DNA from: JAUWCW01 sp030609125 [NCBI: Candidatus Rokuibacteriota bacterium]
Lineage (GTDB): Bacteria > JAUVQV01
NCBI GenBank assembly: GCA_030609125.1
Contig: JAUWCW010000026.1
Location: 1-12,478, forward strand
Length of the DNA stretch: 12,478 nucleotides
Reading direction: 5' to 3'
Positions 1 to 5,561 of the stretch are shown here, piece by piece (the stretch's first letter is position 1; each line of letters starts with the position of its first letter). The translations under genes were made by a program, and so were the position numbers. The notes beneath the pieces are model-generated. The model searched no databases. It was given only the letters and a program-made list of their open reading frames with translations, and was not told where the DNA came from.

Positions 1-1
1 G

Positions 2-295
2 GTAGTCGACGAGGGAATCGGCATCTCGACGGAGAACCTGGAGAAGATCTTCGAGAAGTTCCAGCAGGTGGAGGACTCGTTCACCAGGCAGGAAGGCGGG
101 ACGGGGCTTGGACTGTCTATTTCCCGTGAGATCGTTCTGCACCATGGAGGAAAGATCTGGGCTGACAGCACCATCAACGTGGGCAGCACCTTCGCTTTCA
201 CTCTGCCCTTTGAAGAAAAACCCACCGGCGCCCAGGACCCCGTCGTTGCCGACGGCGAGGCGGGACCGAGGGAGCACGCCGAGGCGGCGGGCTGA
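2..295 (+). CDS. Sensor histidine kinase, C-terminal end (partial)
   Basis: The last 97 codons of a histidine kinase whose 5' part lies before the window; the frame is open from base 2. The visible part is the ATP-binding (HATPase_c) half. It shows the G1 box as DEGIGIS, an F box as IFEKFQQ, and the G2 box as GGTGLGLSI, followed by the usual HGGKIWADS and GSTFAFTLP strands. The kinase would autophosphorylate a histidine (not visible) and pass the phosphate to a regulator, most simply the gene 26 bases downstream. A charged, alanine/glycine-rich tail of about 25 residues follows the catalytic fold and has no recognisable domain. The sensor region is missing, so the signal cannot be guessed from this fragment. 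The family call is firm. Confidence 0.95.
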   Translation, partial: VVDEGIGISTENLEKIFEKFQQVEDSFTRQEGGTGLGLSISREIVLHHGGKIWADSTINVGSTFAFTLPFEEKPTGAQDPVVADGEAGPREHAEAAG

Positions 296-321
296 AGATA
301 GACGATCCCAAAGGAGGCGAT

Positions 322-711
322 ATGGCCAAGAAGATACTCGTAGCTGACGACGAGCCCTACATCCTGATGGCGCTGACCGATGCGGTTGAGATGGAGGGGT
401 ATGACTGCGTGACGGCCGTGAACGGCAAGGAGGCCGTCGAGAAGGCCCGCGAGGAACTGCCGGACCTGATACTTCTGGACATCATGATGCCATACAAGGA
501 CGGCTACGAAGTCTGTGAGGAGCTGAAGGCCGACCCGGAGACACGCGACATCCCGATCATCATGCTGACCGCCAAGAGCCAGCAGGTCGACATTCAGCGG
601 GGCAAGGAAGTCGGCGCCGATGACTACATCACCAAACCCTTCAGGCCCAGCACCCTGAGGAAGAAATTCAACGAAGTTCTCGATGCGCGAAAGATTATCG
701 AGGAAGGTTGA
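322..711 (+). CDS. Single-domain response regulator (CheY-like receiver)
   Basis: A 129-residue receiver domain with no output domain. The acidic pocket is D9-D10, the phospho-acceptor is D53 in LLDIMMP, the switch threonine is T83 in MLTAK, the aromatic switch is Y102, and the invariant lysine is K105 in YITKPF. All key residues are present, so it should be phosphorylated by a kinase, most likely the one just upstream. AAGGAGG at 311-317 is a strong ribosome binding site that fixes the ATG at 322. With no DNA-binding or enzymatic output it must act through protein contact or as a phosphorelay intermediate. Its 3' end overlaps the start of the next gene by 29 bases, implying co-translation with the binding lipoprotein. 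The receiver call is firm; the output partner is unknown. Confidence 0.96.
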   Translation: MAKKILVADDEPYILMALTDAVEMEGYDCVTAVNGKEAVEKAREELPDLILLDIMMPYKDGYEVCEELKADPETRDIPIIMLTAKSQQVDIQRGKEVGADDYITKPFRPSTLRKKFNEVLDARKIIEEG

Positions 712-1615
712 ACGCTCCCTCCCCGGGATCCTCCTGGGGGGGCTCTCACTGGTTTTTCTCCTCACCGCCTGCACCGGCGCCGGGAAGGACGTGGCTCCCC
801 TGCGCGTGGGCTACATGATCTGCAACAGCCTGGAGGAGACCAGGGAGCGCTTCGGCCCCCTGACAGCCTACCTTGCCGAGCAGCTCGGCCGCGAGGTCCG
901 TCCCGTCTACCTCGACACAGTCGATTTCGAAGAGGCCGTCAAGGCCGGTGAGTTCGACATCATTCACACCAACAGCCTGCTCTACGTCTGGTTCAACGAC
1001 ACGTACGACTTCAGAATTCTCTCCGGCGAGATACGGGGAAAGTACGGGTCCTTCGCCTCCGGCAGCATCGTGGTTCACGCCGACAGCGATATACGGACCA
1101 TCGAGGACCTTAAGGGCAAGCGCTTCGTTTTCGGCCCCCCCCTGGCGCCGACGGCCTTCCTTTCCCCGTACTACCTGCTCCTCGAGGCCGGGGTGGACCC
1201 GGAAACGGACCTCGGCTACTACGCCATCCCCTGGGGATCCTTCAAGCACGAGAAGGCCCTGTACGGTGTGTGGCACGGGAAGTACGACGCCGGTTCCGCC
1301 CCCAGCCTCGACCTGGAGCAGATGGTGCGGGACAGCAAGATCCCTCTCGAGGACCTGCGGGTCATCGCCGAGGGCCCCAGGATCCCCTACTGCGTCTTCT
1401 CCGCCCCGCCGTCGCTGCCGGACGAGACGTTCCGCAAGGTCCAGTCGGTGCTCTTCAAGCTCGACGAGGACGCCACTGCGGCAGTGGGAGGTGAGATCCT
1501 CAAGGTTCTCCAGAGTGCGGGGGTGGAAGGCTTCGAGCCGCTCGAGGAGGCGGACTTCGATCCTGTGCGCACAATGGCCAGGGTTGCCAGGCTTCCGCCC
1601 TACGCCGAGTACTGA
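683..1615 (+). CDS. PhnD-like periplasmic substrate-binding lipoprotein
   Basis: A 310-residue exported protein. A basic n-region and a hydrophobic stretch (residues 13-29) end in the lipobox LTAC, with C30 as the lipidated residue. The mature part resembles the PhnD/phosphate-phosphonate binding family: a first strand LRVGYM, a GEFDIIHTNS segment (89-98), the EDLKGKRFVFG motif (141-151), SFKHEKAL (187-194) where the family has a G-S-H-like loop, and GKYDAGS (199-205). These proteins usually deliver an oxyanion to an ABC transporter or act as a sensor part. No ABC ATPase or permease is visible nearby, and the gene is tied to a two-component pair by a 29-base overlap. The ligand loop reads GPPLAPTAFLSP rather than the serine-rich version common in phosphonate binders, so the ligand may differ. 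ATG 683 is the only reasonable start. Ligand unknown. Confidence 0.85.
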   Translation: MRERLSRKVERSLPGILLGGLSLVFLLTACTGAGKDVAPLRVGYMICNSLEETRERFGPLTAYLAEQLGREVRPVYLDTVDFEEAVKAGEFDIIHTNSLLYVWFNDTYDFRILSGEIRGKYGSFASGSIVVHADSDIRTIEDLKGKRFVFGPPLAPTAFLSPYYLLLEAGVDPETDLGYYAIPWGSFKHEKALYGVWHGKYDAGSAPSLDLEQMVRDSKIPLEDLRVIAEGPRIPYCVFSAPPSLPDETFRKVQSVLFKLDEDATAAVGGEILKVLQSAGVEGFEPLEEADFDPVRTMARVARLPPYAEY

Positions 1616-1690
1616 CCGAGCCCCGTCCCTTCGCGTCGCCGGCATGTAACCTGACCGGGCGGAAATGGTAATTCAAGATAGCGAGCACAG

Positions 1691-2242
1691 ATGGACATGA
1701 AAAACAGCTTTTCCCGAAAGAAGATCGACGGGGTCGATCTTCTTTCGGGTGTCATCATGGTGCTGGCCGCCGCTTTCGTGACGACCTTTTTCTGGCAGGC
1801 CGCCGCCGGGGCATCAGGCAGTGAGGAGTCCTTCATGGCCCGCCTGAGGATGGAGTCGGCAAAGAGAATAGAGAAGGAGCAGGCCCAGATCCACTTTCTT
1901 CTGGACATGGAAGACGAAGGGAAGACGGGCGATGCGCTGAGAGAAGGCGCGGCCGCCGCCGAGCGCTTCGACGGGAACTCCCAGTTTCATCTCCTGCTGG
2001 CGCGGGGATACCGGGAAAAAGGAGACCTCGGCACGTCTGTCGCCGAATACCGAAGGGCCCTGGAGAGCAACAGGGACTATTCCGACCGGCGCTCCACCTT
2101 CTATCTCGGCTCAACGCTGAGGCCGTTTATCAGGGAGGTGCGGCTGGCCCGCGTGGAAGCGGGCCCGGGCTCCGCCGGCAGCACCGTCGTGCGCCGCGAC
2201 CTTTTCTATCTCGAGCGCAGCCTCGCGGGCGGGTGCCATTGA
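1691..2242 (+). CDS. Membrane-anchored TPR-like protein of unknown function
   Basis: A 183-residue protein I do not recognise as a named family. It has a basic N-terminus (RKKIDG, residues 9-14) and one hydrophobic segment at about 17-38, either an uncleaved anchor or a signal peptide. A charged helical region follows, then one clear TPR-like helix pair at about 98-130 (FHLLLARGYREKGDLG, then the second helix with EYRRALES). The C-terminus carries a single cysteine (C182). It probably sits in the inner membrane with the helical part in the periplasm, perhaps as a scaffold for its neighbours. No strong ribosome binding site precedes ATG 1691; M3 (1697) and M23 (1757) are alternative starts. 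Codons 8-20 form one perfect inverted repeat (separate entry). Its end overlaps the YedE start, which suggests they work together. Confidence 0.7.
   Translation: MDMKNSFSRKKIDGVDLLSGVIMVLAAAFVTTFFWQAAAGASGSEESFMARLRMESAKRIEKEQAQIHFLLDMEDEGKTGDALREGAAAAERFDGNSQFHLLLARGYREKGDLGTSVAEYRRALESNRDYSDRRSTFYLGSTLRPFIREVRLARVEAGPGSAGSTVVRRDLFYLERSLAGGCH
1713..1749. repeat. Perfect 17-bp inverted repeat, 3-nt loop, inside a gene start
   Basis: The arm cccgaaagaagatcgac at 1713-1729 is followed by ggg (1730-1732) and then its exact reverse complement at 1733-1749. Checked base by base, all 17 pairs are Watson-Crick. The mRNA would form a very stable hairpin beginning 22 bases into the annotated gene. 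There is no T-run after it on the plus strand, so it is not a standard terminator. It could be a translational or RNase-processing control, a protein-binding palindrome, or a small repeat element that landed in frame. Confidence 0.95.
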
Positions 2243-3300
2243 GCTGGGTTTCCCGGATCGCGGGACAGAAGAACCTCGCCGCCGGGCTGGCCATGGGCCT
2301 GGCGGGGGTGCTGCTCGCCTATCTGGGCAACCCCCGCAATACGGGGATCTGTGTTTCCTGTTTCGTCGAAAACGTGGCTGGATCACTCCGCCTCCACGGC
2401 GACCCCCGCATGACGTATCTCCGGCCCGAGCTCATGGGCTTTCTTCTGGGGGCCACCTTCATGGCCCTGGGGAGAGGGAAGTTCCGGAGCCGCGGCGGCT
2501 CATCGCCGTTCATCCGCTTTTTCGTCGGTATCTTCCTCATCGTCGGGTGCACGGTCTTTCTGGGTTGCCCGATCAAGGTTTTTCTCCGGCTGGCCGGCGG
2601 GGACCTGACAGCCCTCTCCGGAGTCGTCGGGCTCGTCGCCGGGGTGTGGCTTGGCGTTCTTTTCCTGCGGCGGGGATTCTTCCTGGGCAGGGGGGTCGGG
2701 ACGAGTCCGCTGGCGGGGTGGATGCTCCCGGCCTTCATGGTCTTTCTCACCCTGGGTGTGATGTGGGGCCCGGTATCTTTCAAGGGCGGGCTGGTGGGGG
2801 CGGCGGCGGAGCACGCCCCTCTTCTCGCCTCACTCGGGATCGGCGCACTGGTGGGAGCCCTCGCCCAGCGCTCATCCTTCTGCGTGACGGGAGGCCTGAG
2901 AAACTTCTTTCTCACCAGGGACATTTCGATGATCTCCGGCGTGGGCCTCTTTTTCCTCTCCGCCCTTGTGCTGAACCTGGCCCTCGGCCTTTTCCACCCC
3001 GGCCTCTCCAACCAGCCCGGCTCGCACCTTGACCACGGCTGGAGTCTGGCCGGAATGGCTCTCGTCGGTTTCGGTGCGGCGCTGATCGGGGGCTGCCCCT
3101 TCCGCCAGCTCGTCCTGGCCGGCGAGGGAGACGTGGACGCCGCCGCGGCGGTCATGGGGATGCTGGTCGGCGGCGGCCTTGTCCACTCCTGGGCCGTGCG
3201 CAGCACCCTGGCGGGGGCCACCCCCGGGGGGAAAGTGGCCACGGCCCTGGGTTTCGTGTTTCTTCTCGCCGTGGGTATCGCCTACCGGGAAAGGGAATGA
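2233..3300 (+). CDS. yedE: YedE/YeeE-family membrane protein, probable selenium/sulfur species transporter
   Basis: A polytopic membrane protein of 355 residues from GTG 2233, or 353 from TTG 2239, which overlaps the previous stop. It has about nine to ten hydrophobic segments. Conserved cysteine motifs of the YeeE/YedE family are visible: GNPRNTGICVSC (C40, C43), FLGCP (C112), SSFCVTGGLRN (C217) and IGGCPFRQL (C288). The characteristic RPE and LRLAGGDL segments are also present. Family knowledge: YeeE (TsuA) imports thiosulfate through a line of cysteines, and the YedE branch that this sequence resembles is associated with selenium metabolism genes. No selD, selA or yedF lies in the window, so selenium as the substrate is recognition by sequence style, not context. 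Neighbours are the TPR-like protein and, by ATGA overlap, a beta-helix lipoprotein. Both possible starts have weak ribosome sites and probably depend on translational coupling. Confidence 0.85.
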   Translation: MPLSWVSRIAGQKNLAAGLAMGLAGVLLAYLGNPRNTGICVSCFVENVAGSLRLHGDPRMTYLRPELMGFLLGATFMALGRGKFRSRGGSSPFIRFFVGIFLIVGCTVFLGCPIKVFLRLAGGDLTALSGVVGLVAGVWLGVLFLRRGFFLGRGVGTSPLAGWMLPAFMVFLTLGVMWGPVSFKGGLVGAAAEHAPLLASLGIGALVGALAQRSSFCVTGGLRNFFLTRDISMISGVGLFFLSALVLNLALGLFHPGLSNQPGSHLDHGWSLAGMALVGFGAALIGGCPFRQLVLAGEGDVDAAAAVMGMLVGGGLVHSWAVRSTLAGATPGGKVATALGFVFLLAVGIAYRERE

Positions 3301-4157
3301 GGGCGTCCCTGGTCTTGTACGCGGCCCTCTGCACACTGCTGGCGGGCTGTGCCCTCCGGCCGTCGCCGGAGCCGGCGGAAAAGGTGTGGCAGGGAAACAT
3401 CTCGGTGCGGGGGGTGGAGCTCGTTCCCGAGGGCAGCACCCTGGTCATCCGGCCGGGAACGAGGGTCAGCTTCGCTTTCCTGGACGAGGATGGCGACGGG
3501 TGGGGGGATTCGGGACTCCGGGTGAACGGAAGGGTCCTCGCTCTCGGCACCAGGGAGCGCCCCGTCGTCTTCGAGGCCGAAGGAAGCGACACGCAGCCCG
3601 GGCGCTGGGGAGAGATACGGATCGAGTCGGCGGAGGGGTCGGTCTTCCGCAACTGCCGGTTCCGCGGGGCTCAATGGGCCCTGCACGCGCATTTCACCCC
3701 CCTTCGGGTGGAGGCCAGCAGCTTCAGCGACAACATCGGCGGCGTAAAGTTCAGGGGAGACCCGGTGGAGATCTACGGCAACTCCTTCGTGGGCAACGGC
3801 ACGGCCATCCGGTACTGGGAAAGCAGCCCGGAGATCATATCCAACATCATCCGGGGCAACGGCACGGGCATCTTCTGCCGGCGGGGATCAGCGGAAACTC
3901 TCGTGAGGGGGAACAATTTCATCCGCAACGTCGACTACAACATCAAGCTCGGGGAGCTGCAGGAGGCGGACGTTGACGCGAAGTTCAACTACTGGGGAGG
4001 GACCCGCCCCGAGATGATAGAGGAGAAGATCTTCGACCGGAAAGACGCCGCCTATCTCGGCCGGGTCCTCTACGATCCTCTCGAGGCGCGCCCCTTCCCC
4101 CTGGAGGGCGCCTGGGATGCTTCGCCGGGGAGAAACCCGCCGGGCGGGAGCAGGTAG
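3297..4157 (+). CDS. Right-handed beta-helix lipoprotein (NosD-like fold)
   Basis: A 286-residue lipoprotein. The signal peptide ends in the lipobox LAGC with C18 as the lipid site. Residues 38-60 (VELVPEGSTLVIRPGTRVSF) look like the opening strand of a parallel beta-helix cap. A DEDGDGWGD loop at 63-71 resembles calcium-binding loops. Residues 105-235 are repeating short strands with asparagine turns (for example NSFVGNGTAI, NIIRGNGTGIF, NNFIRN) and end in NYWGG (231-235), a frequent last-coil signature in this fold. The fold is shared by carbohydrate-active enzymes and by NosD-type periplasmic helpers; no catalytic residues can be assigned. The start overlaps the yedE stop as ATGA, so the two are likely made together. 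It may be an outer-membrane-anchored or periplasmic partner of that transporter. Function unknown, fold fairly sure. Confidence 0.8.
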   Translation: MRASLVLYAALCTLLAGCALRPSPEPAEKVWQGNISVRGVELVPEGSTLVIRPGTRVSFAFLDEDGDGWGDSGLRVNGRVLALGTRERPVVFEAEGSDTQPGRWGEIRIESAEGSVFRNCRFRGAQWALHAHFTPLRVEASSFSDNIGGVKFRGDPVEIYGNSFVGNGTAIRYWESSPEIISNIIRGNGTGIFCRRGSAETLVRGNNFIRNVDYNIKLGELQEADVDAKFNYWGGTRPEMIEEKIFDRKDAAYLGRVLYDPLEARPFPLEGAWDASPGRNPPGGSR

Positions 4158-4183
4158 AGAAAGAGCAGAATAAGAACTACAAT
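4155..4183 (+). promoter_or_regulatory. Candidate sigma-70 promoter before the GeoRSP-like genes
   Basis: TAGAGA at 4155-4160 and TACAAT at 4178-4183 are separated by 17 bases. The -10 matches the consensus at five of six positions and the -35 at four of six. The 70-base gap in which it lies is visibly richer in A than its surroundings. It would give the radical SAM cluster its own start inside a long operon. Weak evidence; read-through from upstream is equally possible. Confidence 0.3.
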
Positions 4184-4227
4184 CCGGGGGGTATGGCATT
4201 GAGAGAAACGGGACGGGAGATGCGGTG

Positions 4228-4539
4228 ATGATATTTCGCCATCGACCGAACATTGCCTGGCGGGAGGAGAAGGAAGCCCGGCAGGAGGTGGTGGCCGCCC
4301 TGGAGGAAGGCCGTGAGGCCGCCGATGAGGGGACCCTCATCCTCGTCGATGCCGGGCGGATATTCGAGCTCAATCTCCTGGGCGCGGATATCTGGAAGCT
4401 CTGTGACGGCCGCAGGAGCGTGGAGGAAATTGTCGATGAGCTCCAGCAGGGCTACGACGTCGGCCGCCGGGAGCTCGAAAGCGACGTGCGGGACTTTCTC
4501 GAGGAAATGAAGGAAAGAGGATGGCTGCTGACGGAATGA
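4228..4539 (+). CDS. PqqD-like peptide chaperone of a GeoRSP-like system
   Basis: A 103-residue PqqD-family protein. Its N-terminal part reads FRHRPNIAWREEKE. The core strands LILVDAGRIFELN lead into LLGADIWKLCDGRRSVEEIVDEL (about 50-72), the family's hallmark of an N-[LP] turn, an alanine-bearing helix, D-G-x-x-[ST] and an E-E-I helix. A last winged-helix part runs DVRDFLEEMKERGWL (86-100). PqqD proteins bind a precursor peptide and present it to a radical SAM enzyme; the enzyme here is the next gene, overlapping by 19 bases. I start at ATG 4228, eight bases after GGGAG (4215-4219); GTG 4225 is an alternative. With the two genes that follow it forms the arrangement I recall from NCBI/TIGRFAM families as GeoRSP (radical SAM, SPASM, PqqD). 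No precursor is evident. Confidence 0.85.
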   Translation: MIFRHRPNIAWREEKEARQEVVAALEEGREAADEGTLILVDAGRIFELNLLGADIWKLCDGRRSVEEIVDELQQGYDVGRRELESDVRDFLEEMKERGWLLTE

Positions 4540-5561
4540 AGGGGAAGAGGCGGAAGGTTCTCTCGGCTCCGCTGATCGTCAACTGGAGTCTCAGCTACGA
4601 CTGCAATTTCAACTGCCGGCACTGCTACTCCCGTTCGGAGGAGAGCGACGAGCTCGACACGGCCGGCATCCTCGAGGCGGGAGAGCGTCTTGCCCGGGCT
4701 GGTGTGCTCTTCGTCAACTTCGGGGGAGGAGAACCCCTTCTGCGCCGCGACCTGGGAGAGATTGCCGGGGGTCTTGGCGGTCGGGGCCTCTCCTGCTCCA
4801 TGAATTCCAACGGCTGGCTTCTCGACACGGCCACCGCCGCTCAGATCAGGGAGGCCGGCTTCGCCAGTGTCGGTCTCAGCATGGACAGTCACCTCCCGGA
4901 GGTCCACGACCGCTTCCGGAATCGTGCCGGGAGCTTCGACCGGGTGCGGAAGGCGGCGCGGAACCTGGCTGAGGAGGGCGTGGCGCTTACGGTTTCGACG
5001 GTCATTTCCCGGGTCAACCACCAGGAGCTGGACCCCCTCGTCGACCTTGTCCGTTCCATGGGAGCGGTGAAGCTCTACCTCCACAATTTCAAGTGCAGCG
5101 GACGCGGATTCGACAACCGCTCCGAGCTTGACCTGAGCCCCGGCGAGTGGAAGGATTTCTACCGCCGGGCTCTCGCTCTGGCCGGGGAGGTCGCGGGACT
5201 GGAGATCTCCTTCGACGACCCGATCCTGGCCTCTCTGGAAGGCGGCCGGCGTGACGACGCCTCCCCCGGCTCGAGCTGCGGCAAGCTCTCCCTGCACCTG
5301 CGGCCCAACGGCGACCTCACCCCCTGCGGGTTCATCCCCCTGGTGCTGGGGAACATCCTTCGTGACGACTTCGCCGTCCTCTGGAGGGAGTCACCCGTCC
5401 TGCAAGCCATGCGGGGCAAGTCGGCCACGGGAAAGTGCCGGGGCTGCGGTCACTATGCCGAGTGTCTCGGGGGCTGCACCGCCAGGGCCTACGCCATGAC
5501 GGGAGACCTGAACGCCCCCGACCCCCACTGCTGGGTCGGGGAGGGAGAATCTCCCCCGTGA
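4521..5561 (+). CDS. Radical SAM/SPASM enzyme, GeoRSP-like system
   Basis: A 346-residue enzyme. The radical SAM cluster is C28-x3-C32-x2-C35 in YDCNFNCRHCYS, binding a 4Fe-4S that cleaves S-adenosylmethionine. FGGGEP at 67-72 is the SAM amino-group motif, and GLSMDS (118-123) fits a later barrel strand. The C-terminal SPASM domain has the full seven-cysteine pattern: C253, C269 (G-x4-C), then C306-x2-C309-x5-C315-x3-C319, and C337, enough for two auxiliary clusters. Such enzymes modify ribosomal peptides or make heme-type cofactors; the PqqD partner favours a peptide. The opening LSAPLIVNWSLSYDC matches my memory of GeoRSP radical SAM proteins, and the downstream partner has a parallel SAPLRVTWDW opening. 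ATG 4521 is chosen for AGGA six bases before it; ATG 4536, in an ATGA overlap, is the other choice. Reaction and substrate unknown. Confidence 0.9.
   Translation: MAADGMKGKRRKVLSAPLIVNWSLSYDCNFNCRHCYSRSEESDELDTAGILEAGERLARAGVLFVNFGGGEPLLRRDLGEIAGGLGGRGLSCSMNSNGWLLDTATAAQIREAGFASVGLSMDSHLPEVHDRFRNRAGSFDRVRKAARNLAEEGVALTVSTVISRVNHQELDPLVDLVRSMGAVKLYLHNFKCSGRGFDNRSELDLSPGEWKDFYRRALALAGEVAGLEISFDDPILASLEGGRRDDASPGSSCGKLSLHLRPNGDLTPCGFIPLVLGNILRDDFAVLWRESPVLQAMRGKSATGKCRGCGHYAECLGGCTARAYAMTGDLNAPDPHCWVGEGESPP

Noticed and set aside
1135-1142. C8 run here and G8 run at 6007-6014 as phase-variation tracts
   Set aside because: The frames are intact across both, the genes are not typical surface antigens, and runs of this length are expected in GC-rich coding DNA.
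746-1645. Long minus-strand frame opposite the PhnD-like gene
   Set aside because: No domain, no convincing ribosome site, and the plus-strand protein has a lipobox and family motifs throughout.
1651-1679. Promoter before the TPR-like gene
   Set aside because: The best pair (CTGACC and CAAGAT, 17 bases apart) matches the consensus too poorly to report as a feature.
1713-1749. The perfect palindrome as an intrinsic terminator
   Set aside because: No T-run follows the stem on the plus strand. On the minus strand a T-run comes only after about eight bases and there is no minus-strand gene to terminate.
5435-5557. Upstream extension of the SPASM protein to an earlier ATG
   Set aside because: The extra residues translate a shifted frame of the radical SAM SPASM domain. 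GTG 5558 in a GTGA overlap gives an N-terminus parallel to the partner enzyme.
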